From assembly GCA_965222995.1 (NCBI GenBank), contig OZ244977.1:992001-1056000 (forward strand): a stretch of 64,000 nt of DNA, read 5' to 3'. The stretch's first letter is position 1, and each line of letters opens with the position of its first letter. Shown piece after piece: positions 26,833-35,752 of the stretch. The position numbers and the translations under genes are program-made. The notes beneath the pieces were generated by a model that was given only the letters and a program-made list of their open reading frames with translations, was not told the origin of the DNA and made no database searches. Source of the DNA: SB11 sp965222995 (GTDB taxonomy: Bacteria > Bacteroidota > Bacteroidia > UBA8524).

Positions 26833-28077
26833 ATGGATTTATTTGAGAAGTTAGAAACCAAGCCTGGTCCGTTAGGAAAATGGTCTGATGGTGCAGAAGG
26901 ATACTACATGTTTCCAAAACTTGAAGGAGAAATAGCCCCTCGAATGGTATTTAGAGGAAAAACTAAGTTGGTGTGGAGTTTAAATAACTATTTAGGCTTA
27001 GCAAATCACCCTGAAGTTAGAAAAGCCGACGCAGAAGCCGCTGCCGAATTTGGTATGGCTTACCCCATGGGTGCGCGTATGATGAGTGGGAATAGTGATT
27101 ACCACCAACAGCTTGAAAGAGAATTAGCCGATTTTGTAGGCTATGAAGATGCTATACTTTTAAACTATGGTTACCAAGGTATGGTAAGTGCCATTGAAGC
27201 CTTAGTAGACCGTCATGATGTGATAGTTTATGATGCTGAAAGCCATGCTTGTATTGTTGATGGTGTACGTCTACACATGGGGAAACGCTTTGTTTACAAG
27301 CATAATGATATAGAAAGCTTAGAAACACAATTGAAAAGAGCTACTAAAATCGCCGAAGAAAATGGCGGAGGCATTTTAGTAATTACTGAGGGAGTGTTTG
27401 GAATGAGTGGAGCTCAGGGAGATATAAAAGCTATTGCAAAACTGAAAGAAAAATATAGTTTCCGTCTGTTTGTTGATGATGCACACGGTTTTGGAACAAT
27501 AGGGGAAACAGGAGCAGGAGTAGGTGAGGCACAAGGAGTAACAGATGCGATAGACGTATATTTTGGTACGTTTGCCAAAAGCATGGCAGGTATAGGTGCT
27601 TTTATAGGGAGTACCAATACTATTGTGAAGCATTTGCGCTACAATATGCGCTCACAAATATTTGCTAAAAGTTTACCTATGCCAATGGTTAAGGGAGCTT
27701 TGAAGCGTTTAGAACTTTTGCGCAACAGCCCCGAGTTGAAAGAACAGCTTTGGAAAGTAGTAAATGCACTACAAAATGGCTTAAAAGAGCGTGGTTTTGA
27801 AATTGGCATTACTAATTCTCCTGTTACACCTGTTTTCTTAAACGGCACAATACCTGAGGCTACAGCTTTAACTCACGATTTGCGTGAGAACTACGATATA
27901 TTCTGCTCAATAGTAGTATACCCTGTAGTACCTAAAGGGGTAATATTACTACGCCTTATACCTACTGCAGTACATACACTTGAAGATGTAGAAGAAACAC
28001 TAAATGCTTTTACAGAAATAAAAGAGAAGTTAGATAAAGGTGTATATGATGTGGAAGAACTGGTAGCAGTTTATTAG
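26833..28077 (+). CDS. alpha-oxoamine synthase, probably serine palmitoyltransferase
   Basis: 414-residue PLP enzyme of fold type I. NNYLGLANHPEV, GARMMSGN, DAESHACIVDG, FVDDAHGFGT and the PLP-lysine motif TFAKSMAG mark the alpha-oxoamine synthase family (KBL, BioF, ALAS, SPT). The TFAKSMAGIGAF form is the one I associate with Bacteroidota serine palmitoyltransferase, which condenses serine with an acyl-CoA or acyl-ACP to start sphingolipid synthesis. 2-amino-3-ketobutyrate CoA ligase is the main alternative. No other sphingolipid gene is adjacent. Confidence 0.82.
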   Translation: MDLFEKLETKPGPLGKWSDGAEGYYMFPKLEGEIAPRMVFRGKTKLVWSLNNYLGLANHPEVRKADAEAAAEFGMAYPMGARMMSGNSDYHQQLERELADFVGYEDAILLNYGYQGMVSAIEALVDRHDVIVYDAESHACIVDGVRLHMGKRFVYKHNDIESLETQLKRATKIAEENGGGILVITEGVFGMSGAQGDIKAIAKLKEKYSFRLFVDDAHGFGTIGETGAGVGEAQGVTDAIDVYFGTFAKSMAGIGAFIGSTNTIVKHLRYNMRSQIFAKSLPMPMVKGALKRLELLRNSPELKEQLWKVVNALQNGLKERGFEIGITNSPVTPVFLNGTIPEATALTHDLRENYDIFCSIVVYPVVPKGVILLRLIPTAVHTLEDVEETLNAFTEIKEKLDKGVYDVEELVAVY

Positions 28078-28083
28078 CATGTT

Positions 28084-28941
28084 TTGAAACCTGAAACAAA
28101 AAAATACTTTCAATTTAGCAGAAGAGAGCGCAATGGAGTCTTTCTTCTGCTTTTTGTTTTAATAGGGGTTATACTGCTTCGGTATGCTTTTCCTTCACTG
28201 TTAAAAACAAAGAAAGAAGAGGCATCTGCAATGGTAAGCTCTGCCAAGTCTTTTGATGATACTATTTCTAAAAGTAGAGAGAGCGATAAGCAAGAATCTA
28301 ATTATACTTTAAAACCCTTTAATCCCAATACAGCTCCAATAGATAGTTTGATACAAGCAGGTGTTTCCAAAAAATTAGCACAACAAATTGTAAATTATAG
28401 AAATGCGGGTGGGCATTTCAAAATTAAAAAAGACTTTGCCAAACTATATTATTTAACTGACAGTAGTTACAAAGTATATAAACCTTTTTTGTTACTCCCT
28501 GAGACTCTGCCTAAACCCAAACCAATTCGTATTGAGCTAAATACAGCTGATAGTTTGCAATTACTTACGGTAAAAGGTATAGGTTCTTTTTATGCTCATA
28601 AAATATTAAAGTATCGTAGAGAGTCGGGCGGTTTTTTTACCATTAACCAATTGGGTGAAGCCTTTTATATTAGGGCAAATACACTTGAAGAGCAGCAAAG
28701 CCGTATGCTGGCAATCAAAAAGCAAGTTTGGGTAAATCCAAAAAAGATTAAGCCTTTCAATATAAATACAGCAACACAAAAGCAGTTATCACACCATCCT
28801 TATATTTCATACCGCCAATCGAAAAGAATATTAACACTTCGCAAAAAAAGCAGAATTAAAGGTTGGGATGTTTTGATTAATAAGAACATTTTTACTGTGG
28901 AAGAGAAAAAGCTACTGGTTTATTACCTCATCTTTAAATAA
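28084..28941 (+). CDS. membrane-anchored helix-hairpin-helix (ComEA-like) protein
   Basis: 285 residues starting at TTG 28084, six bases after the preceding stop. One transmembrane segment (about 18-36) is followed by three helix-hairpin-helix repeats (FNPNTAPIDSLIQAGV near 80, ELNTADSLQLLTVKGIG near 155, FNINTATQKQLSHHPYIS near 220). The repeats resemble ComEA DNA-binding modules, so DNA uptake is possible. Multi-HhH proteins of this kind are common in Bacteroidota with unproven function. Confidence 0.82.
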   Translation: MKPETKKYFQFSRRERNGVFLLLFVLIGVILLRYAFPSLLKTKKEEASAMVSSAKSFDDTISKSRESDKQESNYTLKPFNPNTAPIDSLIQAGVSKKLAQQIVNYRNAGGHFKIKKDFAKLYYLTDSSYKVYKPFLLLPETLPKPKPIRIELNTADSLQLLTVKGIGSFYAHKILKYRRESGGFFTINQLGEAFYIRANTLEEQQSRMLAIKKQVWVNPKKIKPFNINTATQKQLSHHPYISYRQSKRILTLRKKSRIKGWDVLINKNIFTVEEKKLLVYYLIFK

Positions 28942-29070
28942 ACCAAAACAAAGTTCATTTCAACTTATTTTATACAAAGCCAGTCAATATATTTACCCGT
29001 TATATGGGTAATATAAAGCTAGTTGCAAAAAGGGCTAAAACAATAATGGAAAAAGTTGGTTGAAAAGATA

Positions 29071-29078
29071 TATTTTTG
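29071..29078 (+). promoter_or_regulatory. -7 promoter box of the acyl-CoA dehydrogenase gene
   Basis: TATTTTTG matches TAnnTTTG and overlaps the in-frame TTG at 29076, so that TTG cannot be the start; ATG 29109, 30 bases downstream, is used. Confidence 0.55.
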
Positions 29079-29108
29079 CAAAATTCAGATTTTACACATC
29101 AAGATAAA

Positions 29109-30284
29109 ATGAGTTCATTAGATACACAAACAGATAGTTTAACAGGTTTTGAAGAAACAGAAAACATGAAGATGATTAGAGACATGGTTCGTGATTTCTG
29201 TGAGAGACATATTCGCCCCAAAATGATGGAGTGGGACGAAAGTCAAGAGTTTCCTGTTGAAGTATTTAAAAAGTTGGGAGAACTTGGTTTGATGGGTGTA
29301 CTAGTGCCTGAAAAATACAATGGGTCGGGCTTTGGGTATTTTGAATATGTTACCGTAGTTAGTGAGATAGCAAAAGTATGTGGTTCAATCGGGCTATCAG
29401 TAGCAGCACATAACTCATTATGTACAGGGCATATATTGTATTTTGGAGACGAGGAGCAAAAACAAAAATATTTACCTAAGTTAGCCACAGCCGAATGGAT
29501 TGGTGCTTGGGGTTTAACTGAGCCGAATACCGGTTCGGATGCATTTAGAATGATGACAGTGGGGCAGAAAGATGGGGATTACTGGGTTATTAACGGAGCA
29601 AAAAGCTGGATTACACACGGTAAAAGCGGTGATGTAGCTGTGGTGATGGTTAGAACAGGAGATTTACTTGACAGTAACGGTATAACAGCATTTGTAATAG
29701 AAAAAGGAACACCGGGTTTTAGTGCAGGTCGTAAAGAGAATAAATTAGGAATGCGTGCCAGTGAAACTACCGAATTGATATTTGAAAATTGCCGCGTACA
29801 CAAAAGCCAAATATTGGGAGAAGAAGGGCAGGGCTTTAAGCAAGCTATGAAAGTGCTTGAAGGTGGTCGTATTTCTATAGCATCACTTTCATTAGGTATA
29901 GCAAAAGGAGCATACGAAGCATCGCTAAAATATGCTAAGGAACGCCAGCAGTTTGGGCAACCAATAGCTGATTTTCAGGCTATTGGTTTTAAATTGGCAG
30001 ATATGGCTATGCAAATAGAAGCTGCGGAATTACTTACTATGCAAGCTGCTGATGTGAAAAATAAAGCTGGGGAAGGGCTTAACAAACTATCGGCAATAGC
30101 TAAGTATTATGCCTCAGAAGTGGCTGTAAAGGTATCTACTGATGCTGTGCAAATTTTTGGGGGTTATGGGTACACCAAGGATTATCCCGTTGAGAAATTC
30201 TACAGAGACAGTAAATTGTGTACTATTGGTGAGGGTACATCAGAAATTCAGAAACTGGTAATATCAAGAGAAGTATTAAAATAA
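29109..30284 (+). CDS. acyl-CoA dehydrogenase
   Basis: 391-residue FAD enzyme of fatty-acid or branched-chain amino acid catabolism that introduces the alpha-beta double bond of acyl-CoA. AWGLTEPNTGSDA, KSWITHG, RQQFGQPIADFQAIGFKLADM and GGYGYTKDYPVEKFYRD are present, and the C-terminal GEGTSEIQ holds the expected catalytic glutamate of short/medium-chain types. The electron acceptor would be ETF. Start ATG 29109 is set by the promoter box. It stands alone. Confidence 0.93.
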   Translation: MSSLDTQTDSLTGFEETENMKMIRDMVRDFCERHIRPKMMEWDESQEFPVEVFKKLGELGLMGVLVPEKYNGSGFGYFEYVTVVSEIAKVCGSIGLSVAAHNSLCTGHILYFGDEEQKQKYLPKLATAEWIGAWGLTEPNTGSDAFRMMTVGQKDGDYWVINGAKSWITHGKSGDVAVVMVRTGDLLDSNGITAFVIEKGTPGFSAGRKENKLGMRASETTELIFENCRVHKSQILGEEGQGFKQAMKVLEGGRISIASLSLGIAKGAYEASLKYAKERQQFGQPIADFQAIGFKLADMAMQIEAAELLTMQAADVKNKAGEGLNKLSAIAKYYASEVAVKVSTDAVQIFGGYGYTKDYPVEKFYRDSKLCTIGEGTSEIQKLVISREVLK

Positions 30285-30292
30285 ATTTCGTA

Positions 30293-30323
30293 TTGCATTA
30301 AGATAAAAGATGTTTTACCTTTG
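30293..30323 (+). promoter_or_regulatory. promoter of rpsU
   Basis: -33 TTG at 30293-30295 and -7 TACCTTTG at 30316-30323, separated by 20 bases; the ATG follows 21 bases after. Confidence 0.6.
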
Positions 30324-30344
30324 CAATCCTTTTGAAATTATAGC

Positions 30345-30536
30345 ATGATAGTAGTAAACGTAAAAGAGAACGAAAGTTTAGAAAAAGCACTTAGAAAATT
30401 TAAAAAGAAATTTGAAAAAACAGGTGTTTTGAAAGAGTTGCGTCGTCGTCAAGCATTTGAGAAACCTTCGGTTACTCGTCGCCATCAAATTATTAAGGCA
30501 GCTTACAAGCAACAACAACAAAGTTTAAACGACTAA
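30345..30536 (+). CDS. rpsU: 30S ribosomal protein S21
   Basis: 63 residues, highly basic, with the S21 pattern VKENESLEKALRKFKKK and the RRRQAFEKPS segment. S21 sits near the anti-Shine-Dalgarno end of 16S rRNA in the 30S subunit. Its presence is notable given how few Shine-Dalgarno sequences appear here. It has its own promoter and a weak hairpin downstream. Confidence 0.96.
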   Translation: MIVVNVKENESLEKALRKFKKKFEKTGVLKELRRRQAFEKPSVTRRHQIIKAAYKQQQQSLND

Positions 30537-30560
30537 GCAGTATACCTGCTTATAGGTTTT
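30534..30560 (+). terminator. weak hairpin after rpsU
   Basis: TAAGCAG (including the rpsU stop) pairs with CTGCTTA around a five-base loop, followed after TAGG by five Ts. It may partly separate rpsU from xerC. Confidence 0.35.
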
Positions 30561-30594
30561 TATATGAAATTTCTGTATCTTTAAGCACAGGCTT

Positions 30595-31482
30595 ATGGAT
30601 GCAGAAATTTTGCTTTTTATAGAGTATCTAACGGTAGAAAAAAAGTATTCTACACATACCATCATTGCATACCAAAAAGACCTTCAACAGTTTCAACAAT
30701 ACATTTCAGAAAATTATGGCGATGTTTCGGTATCGTCAATATCGCACAGCCAAATCCGTAGTTGGTTAGCGCAATTATTGGCTGATGATGTTAAAGCAAC
30801 ATCAGTAAATAGAAAAATATCATCGCTAAAAAGCTTTTTTAAACATTTACAGCGTGTGGGAAAGGTGCAAAAAAACCCAATGATAAAAGTTCAGGCACCA
30901 AAGAAACCAAAGCAATTACCCGTTTTTGTTGAAAAGGCAAAACTAGATGCACTAACCGGTAAAGTATTGCCCGAAGATGGAGGTGATATTATTGCTTTAC
31001 GCAACCGATTAGTAATTGAATTGCTTTATGGTACGGGAATGCGGTTAAGCGAGCTGATAAACCTAAAAGAAGACGATATAGACCACCATAATGGTACTGT
31101 AAAAGTACTTGGAAAGAGGAATAAAGAACGTATAATACCCATAACCCCTCAGTTGCTGCAACTCATTGATAATTACATGCAAAAGAAGTTGGAAAATTCA
31201 GATAAAAATGTATATTTGTTAAGCAACAGGGGCAAAAAAATGTACCCTAAGCTGGTGTATAATATTGTGAATAGTAACCTTACCCTAGTTACAACACTTA
31301 AAAAAAGGAGTCCACATGTTTTGCGTCATTCATTCGCTACCCATCTTCTTGAAAACGGCGCCGATTTAAATGCCATAAAAGAACTGTTAGGACATGCAAA
31401 CCTTGCTGCTACGCAAGTATATACTCACAATACTATAGAACGGCTTAAAGACGTACATAAGAAATCGCACCCTAAATCATAA
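30595..31482 (+). CDS. xerC: tyrosine recombinase XerC/XerD
   Basis: 295 residues: N-terminal SAM-like DNA-binding domain (1-90) and catalytic domain with all key residues, R in GTGMRLSEL, K in GKRNKER, HVLRH, GHAN and the nucleophile Y in VYTHN. It would resolve chromosome dimers at dif. Whether it is XerC or XerD cannot be fixed without its partner. It is followed by hpf, and no integrase-type mobile context is seen. Confidence 0.92.
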   Translation: MDAEILLFIEYLTVEKKYSTHTIIAYQKDLQQFQQYISENYGDVSVSSISHSQIRSWLAQLLADDVKATSVNRKISSLKSFFKHLQRVGKVQKNPMIKVQAPKKPKQLPVFVEKAKLDALTGKVLPEDGGDIIALRNRLVIELLYGTGMRLSELINLKEDDIDHHNGTVKVLGKRNKERIIPITPQLLQLIDNYMQKKLENSDKNVYLLSNRGKKMYPKLVYNIVNSNLTLVTTLKKRSPHVLRHSFATHLLENGADLNAIKELLGHANLAATQVYTHNTIERLKDVHKKSHPKS

Positions 31483-31509
31483 TTGTTCAACTCTAAACCC
31501 ATAAGAGCT

Positions 31510-31815
31510 ATGCAAATTCTAATTCAATCCATTCACTTCACCGCCGACAGAAAACTAATCAGTTACATTAACAAAAAACTTGACAAGCTTCTAACCTTCT
31601 ACGATGATATTATCGATGCCAATGTGTACCTAAAAGTTGAAAATGTAACCAATGAAAAAAACAAAACTTTAGAGGTAAAATTAAATGTTCAAAACCAAAC
31701 ACTTTTTTGCGAAGAACGCTGCCAGTCCTTTGAGTGTGCTATTGATTTAGCCGTAGAATCACTTAAAACCCAACTTAAAAAATATAAGGGGAAATTACGC
31801 GCTGTAAATTTTTAG
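31510..31815 (+). CDS. hpf: ribosome hibernation-promoting factor, short form (HPF/YfiA)
   Basis: 101 residues of the S30AE fold (MQILIQSIHFTADRKL at the start; FYDDIIDANVYLKVE in the middle). Binds the 30S decoding region and silences ribosomes in stationary phase. The ATG at 31510 gives the family's normal N-terminus; an ATG-less frame back to 31483 would add nine foreign residues. It lies just before the tRNA-tuf cluster. Confidence 0.92.
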   Translation: MQILIQSIHFTADRKLISYINKKLDKLLTFYDDIIDANVYLKVENVTNEKNKTLEVKLNVQNQTLFCEERCQSFECAIDLAVESLKTQLKKYKGKLRAVNF

Positions 31816-31824
31816 AAAAATCTT

Positions 31825-31855
31825 TTTGCACAAATAATATTTTAACCTACTTTTG
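31825..31855 (+). promoter_or_regulatory. consensus promoter of the tRNA-tuf cluster
   Basis: TTTG at 31825-31828 and TACTTTTG at 31848-31855 with 19 bases between: the best match to the Bacteroidota TTTG/TAnnTTTG promoter in the window. It precedes the first tRNA by about 55 bases. Confidence 0.72.
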
Positions 31856-31910
31856 CAGTCCTTTGAAAAAGAGCAGAAGCTCATTTTTAGGGGACTGTTC
31901 TTTGTTACAA

Positions 31911-31983
31911 GCCACTTTAGCTCAGCTGGTAGAGCAACTGATTTGTAATCAGTAGGTCACTGGTTCGATTCCGGTAAGTGGCT
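31911..31983 (+). tRNA. tRNA-Thr (anticodon TGT)
   Basis: Acceptor GCCACTT pairs with AAGTGGC, the D-arm has AGCTCAGCTGGTAGAGC, the anticodon loop reads TTTGTAA and the T-arm TTCGATTC. CCA is not encoded. Confidence 0.96.
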
Positions 31984-31989
31984 CAAAAT

Positions 31990-32073
31990 GGGGAGATACC
32001 AGAGTGGCCAAATGGGACGGACTGTAAATCCGTTGGGAAACCTACGAAGGTTCGAATCCTTCTCTCCCCACCA
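31990..32073 (+). tRNA. tRNA-Tyr (anticodon GTA)
   Basis: Class II tRNA with a long variable arm. Acceptor GGGGAGA pairs with TCTCCCC; anticodon loop CTGTAAA; T-loop TTCGAATC. CCA is encoded at 32071-32073, unlike the neighbouring tRNAs. Confidence 0.96.
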
Positions 32074-32115
32074 AAGTTCTTGGGGTTAGGTAACCTTAAC
32101 CTGTTTGGAACAAAT

Positions 32116-32188
32116 GCGGGAGTAGCTCAGTTGGTAGAGCGACAGCCTTCCAAGCTGTAGGTCGCGGGTTCGAACCTCGTCTCCCGCT
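32116..32188 (+). tRNA. tRNA-Gly (anticodon TCC)
   Basis: Acceptor GCGGGAG pairs with CTCCCGC; anticodon stem-loop CAGCCTTCCAAGCTG; T-arm GCGGGTTCGAACCTCGT. No encoded CCA. Confidence 0.96.
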
Positions 32189-32203
32189 CAAAATGAGTTA
32201 ACT

Positions 32204-32275
<72 letters not shown>

Positions 32276-32367
32276 CAAAGAGAAGAAGAACAAGGAAGTA
32301 GCAAAGGCAGAGAAAAATAGAAAGAACATAAATTTTAAAATAAACGAATACTTAAACTTACAATAAA

Positions 32368-33555
32368 ATGGCTAAAGAGAATTTTGACCGCTCGAAACCC
32401 CACCTAAACATAGGTACAATTGGTCACGTTGACCACGGTAAAACTACACTTACCGCTGCAATTACGAAAGTATTGTCTGATGCTGGTCATTCAGAAGCTC
32501 GTTCATTTGAATCAATTGATGCTGCTCCTGAAGAAAAAGAAAGAGGTATCACCATCAATACCGCTCACGTTGAGTACCAAACACAAAATCGTCACTATGC
32601 ACACGTTGACTGTCCTGGTCACGCGGATTATGTGAAGAACATGGTAACTGGTGCTGCTCAAATGGACGGTGCTATTTTGGTTGTTGCTTCTACAGACGGA
32701 CCTATGCCTCAAACTCGTGAGCATATCCTTTTAGCACGTCAGGTTGGTGTGCCTCAATTGGTTGTGTTTATGAATAAAGTGGATATGGTAGATGATGCGG
32801 AATTATTAGAGTTGGTTGAGATGGAGATTCGTGAGCTATTGAGTTTTTATGAATTTGATGGTGATAATATCCCTGTTATTCAAGGTTCAGCACTAGGTGC
32901 TTTGAACGGTGATGGCAAATGGGTACAAACAGTTTTAGATTTAATGCAAGCTGTTGATGATTGGATTCCCGTTCCTCCACGTTTGACTGACCAACCTTTC
33001 CTAATGCCTATTGAGGATGTATTCTCAATCACAGGTCGTGGAACAGTTGCTACAGGTAGAATCGAAAGAGGAGTTATCACTTCAGGCGAAGCTGTAGATA
33101 TTATCGGTATGGGTGCTGAGAAGTTAACTTCAACAGTTACAGGTATCGAGATGTTCCGTAAAATATTAGATAGAGGTGAAGCAGGTGATAATGCAGGTAT
33201 CCTTTTACGTGGTATCGATAAAACTGATATCCGTCGTGGTATGGTTATTTGTAAGCCCGGTTCTGTAACACCACACACTAAATTTAAAGGTGAGGTGTAT
33301 ATCTTAACTAAAGAAGAAGGTGGACGTCATACTCCATTCTTTAACAACTACAAACCTCAGTTCTACTTCCGTACAACTGACGTAACAGGTGATGTTAACT
33401 TACCGGAAGGAACTGAAATGGTTATGCCTGGTGATAACGTTACTATTACTGTAAACCTTATAGCTCCTATTGCAATGGAAAAAGGTCTGCGTTTCGCTAT
33501 CCGTGAGGGTGGGCGTACTGTAGGTGCTGGACAGGTTACTGAAATTATAGAATAA
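32368..33555 (+). CDS. tuf: elongation factor Tu
   Basis: 395-residue GTPase that delivers aminoacyl-tRNA to the ribosome. G1 GHVDHGKTTLTAAI, G2 RGITINTAH, G3 DCPGHADYVKNM and G4 NKVDMVDD are intact, and domains 2 and 3 are complete through VGAGQVTEIIE. It sits between tRNA genes, a common bacterial arrangement that implies processing of a tRNA-mRNA transcript. A strong terminator follows. Confidence 0.98.
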   Translation: MAKENFDRSKPHLNIGTIGHVDHGKTTLTAAITKVLSDAGHSEARSFESIDAAPEEKERGITINTAHVEYQTQNRHYAHVDCPGHADYVKNMVTGAAQMDGAILVVASTDGPMPQTREHILLARQVGVPQLVVFMNKVDMVDDAELLELVEMEIRELLSFYEFDGDNIPVIQGSALGALNGDGKWVQTVLDLMQAVDDWIPVPPRLTDQPFLMPIEDVFSITGRGTVATGRIERGVITSGEAVDIIGMGAEKLTSTVTGIEMFRKILDRGEAGDNAGILLRGIDKTDIRRGMVICKPGSVTPHTKFKGEVYILTKEEGGRHTPFFNNYKPQFYFRTTDVTGDVNLPEGTEMVMPGDNVTITVNLIAPIAMEKGLRFAIREGGRTVGAGQVTEIIE

Positions 33556-33586
33556 TAAGTAGGTAGAAATACCAAAACGATATAAG

Positions 33587-33620
33587 AATCAATCCCGAAT
33601 TTTTTCGGGGTTGATTTTTG
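33587..33620 (+). terminator. Rho-independent terminator after tuf
   Basis: Arms AATCAATCCCGAA and TTCGGGGTTGATT pair over 13 positions with one G-U pair, loop TTTT, followed by a T-run. It separates tuf from tRNA-Trp and secE. Confidence 0.8.
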
Positions 33621-33644
33621 TATCTATAAAAACTTGAACAAAAA

Positions 33645-33715
33645 AGGGGTATAGTTCAATGGTAGAATAGCGGTCTCCAAAACCGTTGATCTGGGTTCGA
33701 GTCCTGGTACCCCTG
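33645..33715 (+). tRNA. tRNA-Trp (anticodon CCA)
   Basis: Acceptor AGGGGTA pairs with TACCCCT; anticodon loop CTCCAAA; T-arm CTGGGTTCGAGTCCTGG. It lies 17 bases before secE and is probably cut from the secE-nusG transcript. Confidence 0.96.
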
Positions 33716-33732
33716 CAAGAACCCTTTATAAT

Positions 33733-33927
33733 ATGAATAAGGTAAAAAATTACATATTGGCATCGTATGATGAGTTGATGCATAAAGTAAGCTGGCCTAC
33801 TTGGGAAGAGTTACAAGAGAGCACAATGTTAGTATTAGTGTCTTCAATACTTTTCTCGGCGGCTGTTGCACTTACTGATTTTGGATTGCAGAAAATATTG
33901 AATCTGTTTTACTCAGTATTTAAATAG
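33733..33927 (+). CDS. secE: preprotein translocase subunit SecE
   Basis: 64 residues: an amphipathic helix with EL-x-KVSWPTWEELQEST, the SecE hallmark, then one transmembrane segment (about 34-60). Clamp subunit of the SecYEG channel. Co-transcribed with tRNA-Trp upstream and nusG downstream, the standard order. Confidence 0.96.
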   Translation: MNKVKNYILASYDELMHKVSWPTWEELQESTMLVLVSSILFSAAVALTDFGLQKILNLFYSVFK

Positions 33928-33944
33928 CAGAGGGGTATTAAGAA

Positions 33945-34481
33945 ATGCGAGATTACAAGTGGTATGTAGTAAGGGCTATTAGTGGCCAGGAAAAAAAGGT
34001 TAAAACTTTTATTGAAACCGAATTAGAGCGTGAGGGCTTAAGCGATTTTGTTCCTCAAATCCTAATTCCAATGGAGAAGGTTTACCAAATAAAAAATGGA
34101 AAAAAGAATGTTAAAGAACGTAACTTTTTTCCGGGCTATATACTTATAAATGCTGAGCTTAAAGGTGAGGTTACACCTTTGATAAAAGGTATTAACGGTG
34201 TAGTTGGTTTTTTAGCTTCTAAAGATGAACCAATTCCTATCCGCCAAAGTGAAGTAGATAGAATATTAGGTAAAGTAGACGAGCAGGCAGAAAGAGGTGA
34301 AACTGCTGTTGAACCCTATATGGTAGGAGAGTCTGTTAAAGTTATTGATGGACCTTTTAACGGGTTTAGCGGTACAATAGAAGAAGTTTACGAAGAGAAG
34401 AAAAAACTAAAAGTAATGGTGAAGATTTTTGGGCGTAGAACACCATTAGAACTGAATTACGCGCAAGTAGAAAAAGAATAA
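33945..34481 (+). CDS. nusG: transcription termination/antitermination protein NusG
   Basis: 178 residues: NGN domain (WYVVRAISGQEKKVKTFIE at the start) and KOW domain (VKVIDGPFNGFSGTIEEV near the end). Links RNA polymerase with Rho or the ribosome. It follows secE by 17 bases and precedes rplK by 75 bases. Confidence 0.97.
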   Translation: MRDYKWYVVRAISGQEKKVKTFIETELEREGLSDFVPQILIPMEKVYQIKNGKKNVKERNFFPGYILINAELKGEVTPLIKGINGVVGFLASKDEPIPIRQSEVDRILGKVDEQAERGETAVEPYMVGESVKVIDGPFNGFSGTIEEVYEEKKKLKVMVKIFGRRTPLELNYAQVEKE

Positions 34482-34556
34482 CAAACATAAATACTACAAG
34501 TTTTGAACGGGATATGCTTCCACCCCCGATAAAGGAGTAGTAAAATAAATAAAACA

Positions 34557-35000
34557 ATGGCTAAAGAAGTACATGGATTTGTTAAGCTGCAAGTAAGAGG
34601 TGGAGCAGCTAATCCGGCACCACCAATAGGACCTGCATTAGGTGCTAAAGGTGTAAATATAATGGAGTTTTGCAAGCAGTTTAATGCTCGTACACAAGAT
34701 AAAGCAGGTAAAGTATTACCGGTTGTTATTACTGTGTATAGTGATAAGTCTTTCGACTTTATTATTAAAACTCCTCCGGTAGCGTCTCAATTGCTTGAAG
34801 CAAGCAAAATTAAAAAAGGGTCTGATGAGTCAAACCGTAAAAAAGTAGGTGCGGTATCATGGGACCAAGTAAAACAAATTGCTGAGGATAAAATGCCAGA
34901 CCTTAATTGCTTCACAGTAGAATCGGCTATGAAAATGGTAGCAGGTACTGCAAGAAGTATGGGGTTAAACATTAAAGGAGTAGCTCCTTGGGAAAATTAA
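34557..35000 (+). CDS. rplK: 50S ribosomal protein L11
   Basis: 147 residues with KLQVRGGAANPAPPIGPALG at the N-terminus and the rRNA-binding C-terminal domain (AGTARSMGLNIKG). Stalk base of the 50S subunit, where factors and RelA-type signalling act. It precedes rplA by 25 bases. Confidence 0.98.
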   Translation: MAKEVHGFVKLQVRGGAANPAPPIGPALGAKGVNIMEFCKQFNARTQDKAGKVLPVVITVYSDKSFDFIIKTPPVASQLLEASKIKKGSDESNRKKVGAVSWDQVKQIAEDKMPDLNCFTVESAMKMVAGTARSMGLNIKGVAPWEN

Positions 35001-35025
35001 TCAGTAATAGTTGAGATTTTAAAAA

Positions 35026-35724
35026 ATGGCACGATTAACCAAAAACCGTAAAAAACAACTTGAAGCATACGACCCGAAGAAAGTATATACTTTGGAAGAA
35101 GCTTCAAAAGTTATAAAAGACTTTTCTTTCACCAAGTTTGATGCATCAGTTGATGTTGATGTACGCTTAGGTGTAGATCCGCGTAAAGCCAACCAAATGG
35201 TGCGCGGTATAGCTGTATTACCACATGGTACCGGAAAATCAGTACGTGTATTAGTATTATGCACACCTGATAAAGAAGAAGAAGCTCGTGAGGCCGGTGC
35301 CGACTATGTTGGGCTTGATGAATACATAACTAAAATTGAAGGCGGATGGACTGATGTAGATATCATCATTACTATGCCTACAGTTATGGCTAAACTTGGA
35401 CGCTTAGGTAGAGTACTAGGTCCTCGTAACTTAATGCCCAATCCCAAATCAGGAACTGTTACACTAGAAGTAGGTAAAGCTGTTAAGGATGTAAAAGCCG
35501 GTAAAATCGACTTTAAGGTTGATAAAACAGGTATCATCCATGCTTCAGTAGGGAAAGCTTCCTTCTCTCCGGAGCATCTGTATGACAATACAGTAGAGCT
35601 AATCCAAACTTTATCAAAACTAAAGCCGGCGTCTGCTAAAGGTACATACTTCAAAAGTATATACCTATCAAGTACGATGAGTCCCGGGATTAATATTGAT
35701 GTTAAATCAGTACCCGGTATTTAG
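35026..35724 (+). CDS. rplA: 50S ribosomal protein L1
   Basis: 232 residues with the L1 signature (GRLGRVLGPRNLMPNPKSGT near residue 125) and KIDFKVDKTGIIH. Forms the mobile L1 stalk at the E site and, in many bacteria, represses the rplK-rplA mRNA. Confidence 0.98.
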   Translation: MARLTKNRKKQLEAYDPKKVYTLEEASKVIKDFSFTKFDASVDVDVRLGVDPRKANQMVRGIAVLPHGTGKSVRVLVLCTPDKEEEAREAGADYVGLDEYITKIEGGWTDVDIIITMPTVMAKLGRLGRVLGPRNLMPNPKSGTVTLEVGKAVKDVKAGKIDFKVDKTGIIHASVGKASFSPEHLYDNTVELIQTLSKLKPASAKGTYFKSIYLSSTMSPGINIDVKSVPGI

Positions 35725-35752
35725 GTATTAACTAAAAAATCGACAGAAACAG

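Noticed and set aside
30595..31482. Integrase of a mobile element
   Set aside because: The tyrosine recombinase is XerC/D-like in length and motifs and sits between housekeeping genes. The tRNAs downstream show no attachment-site duplication.
31978..32160. 60-codon frame over the tRNA cluster
   Set aside because: It spans tRNA-Tyr and tRNA-Gly; the protein is a translation of tRNA sequence.
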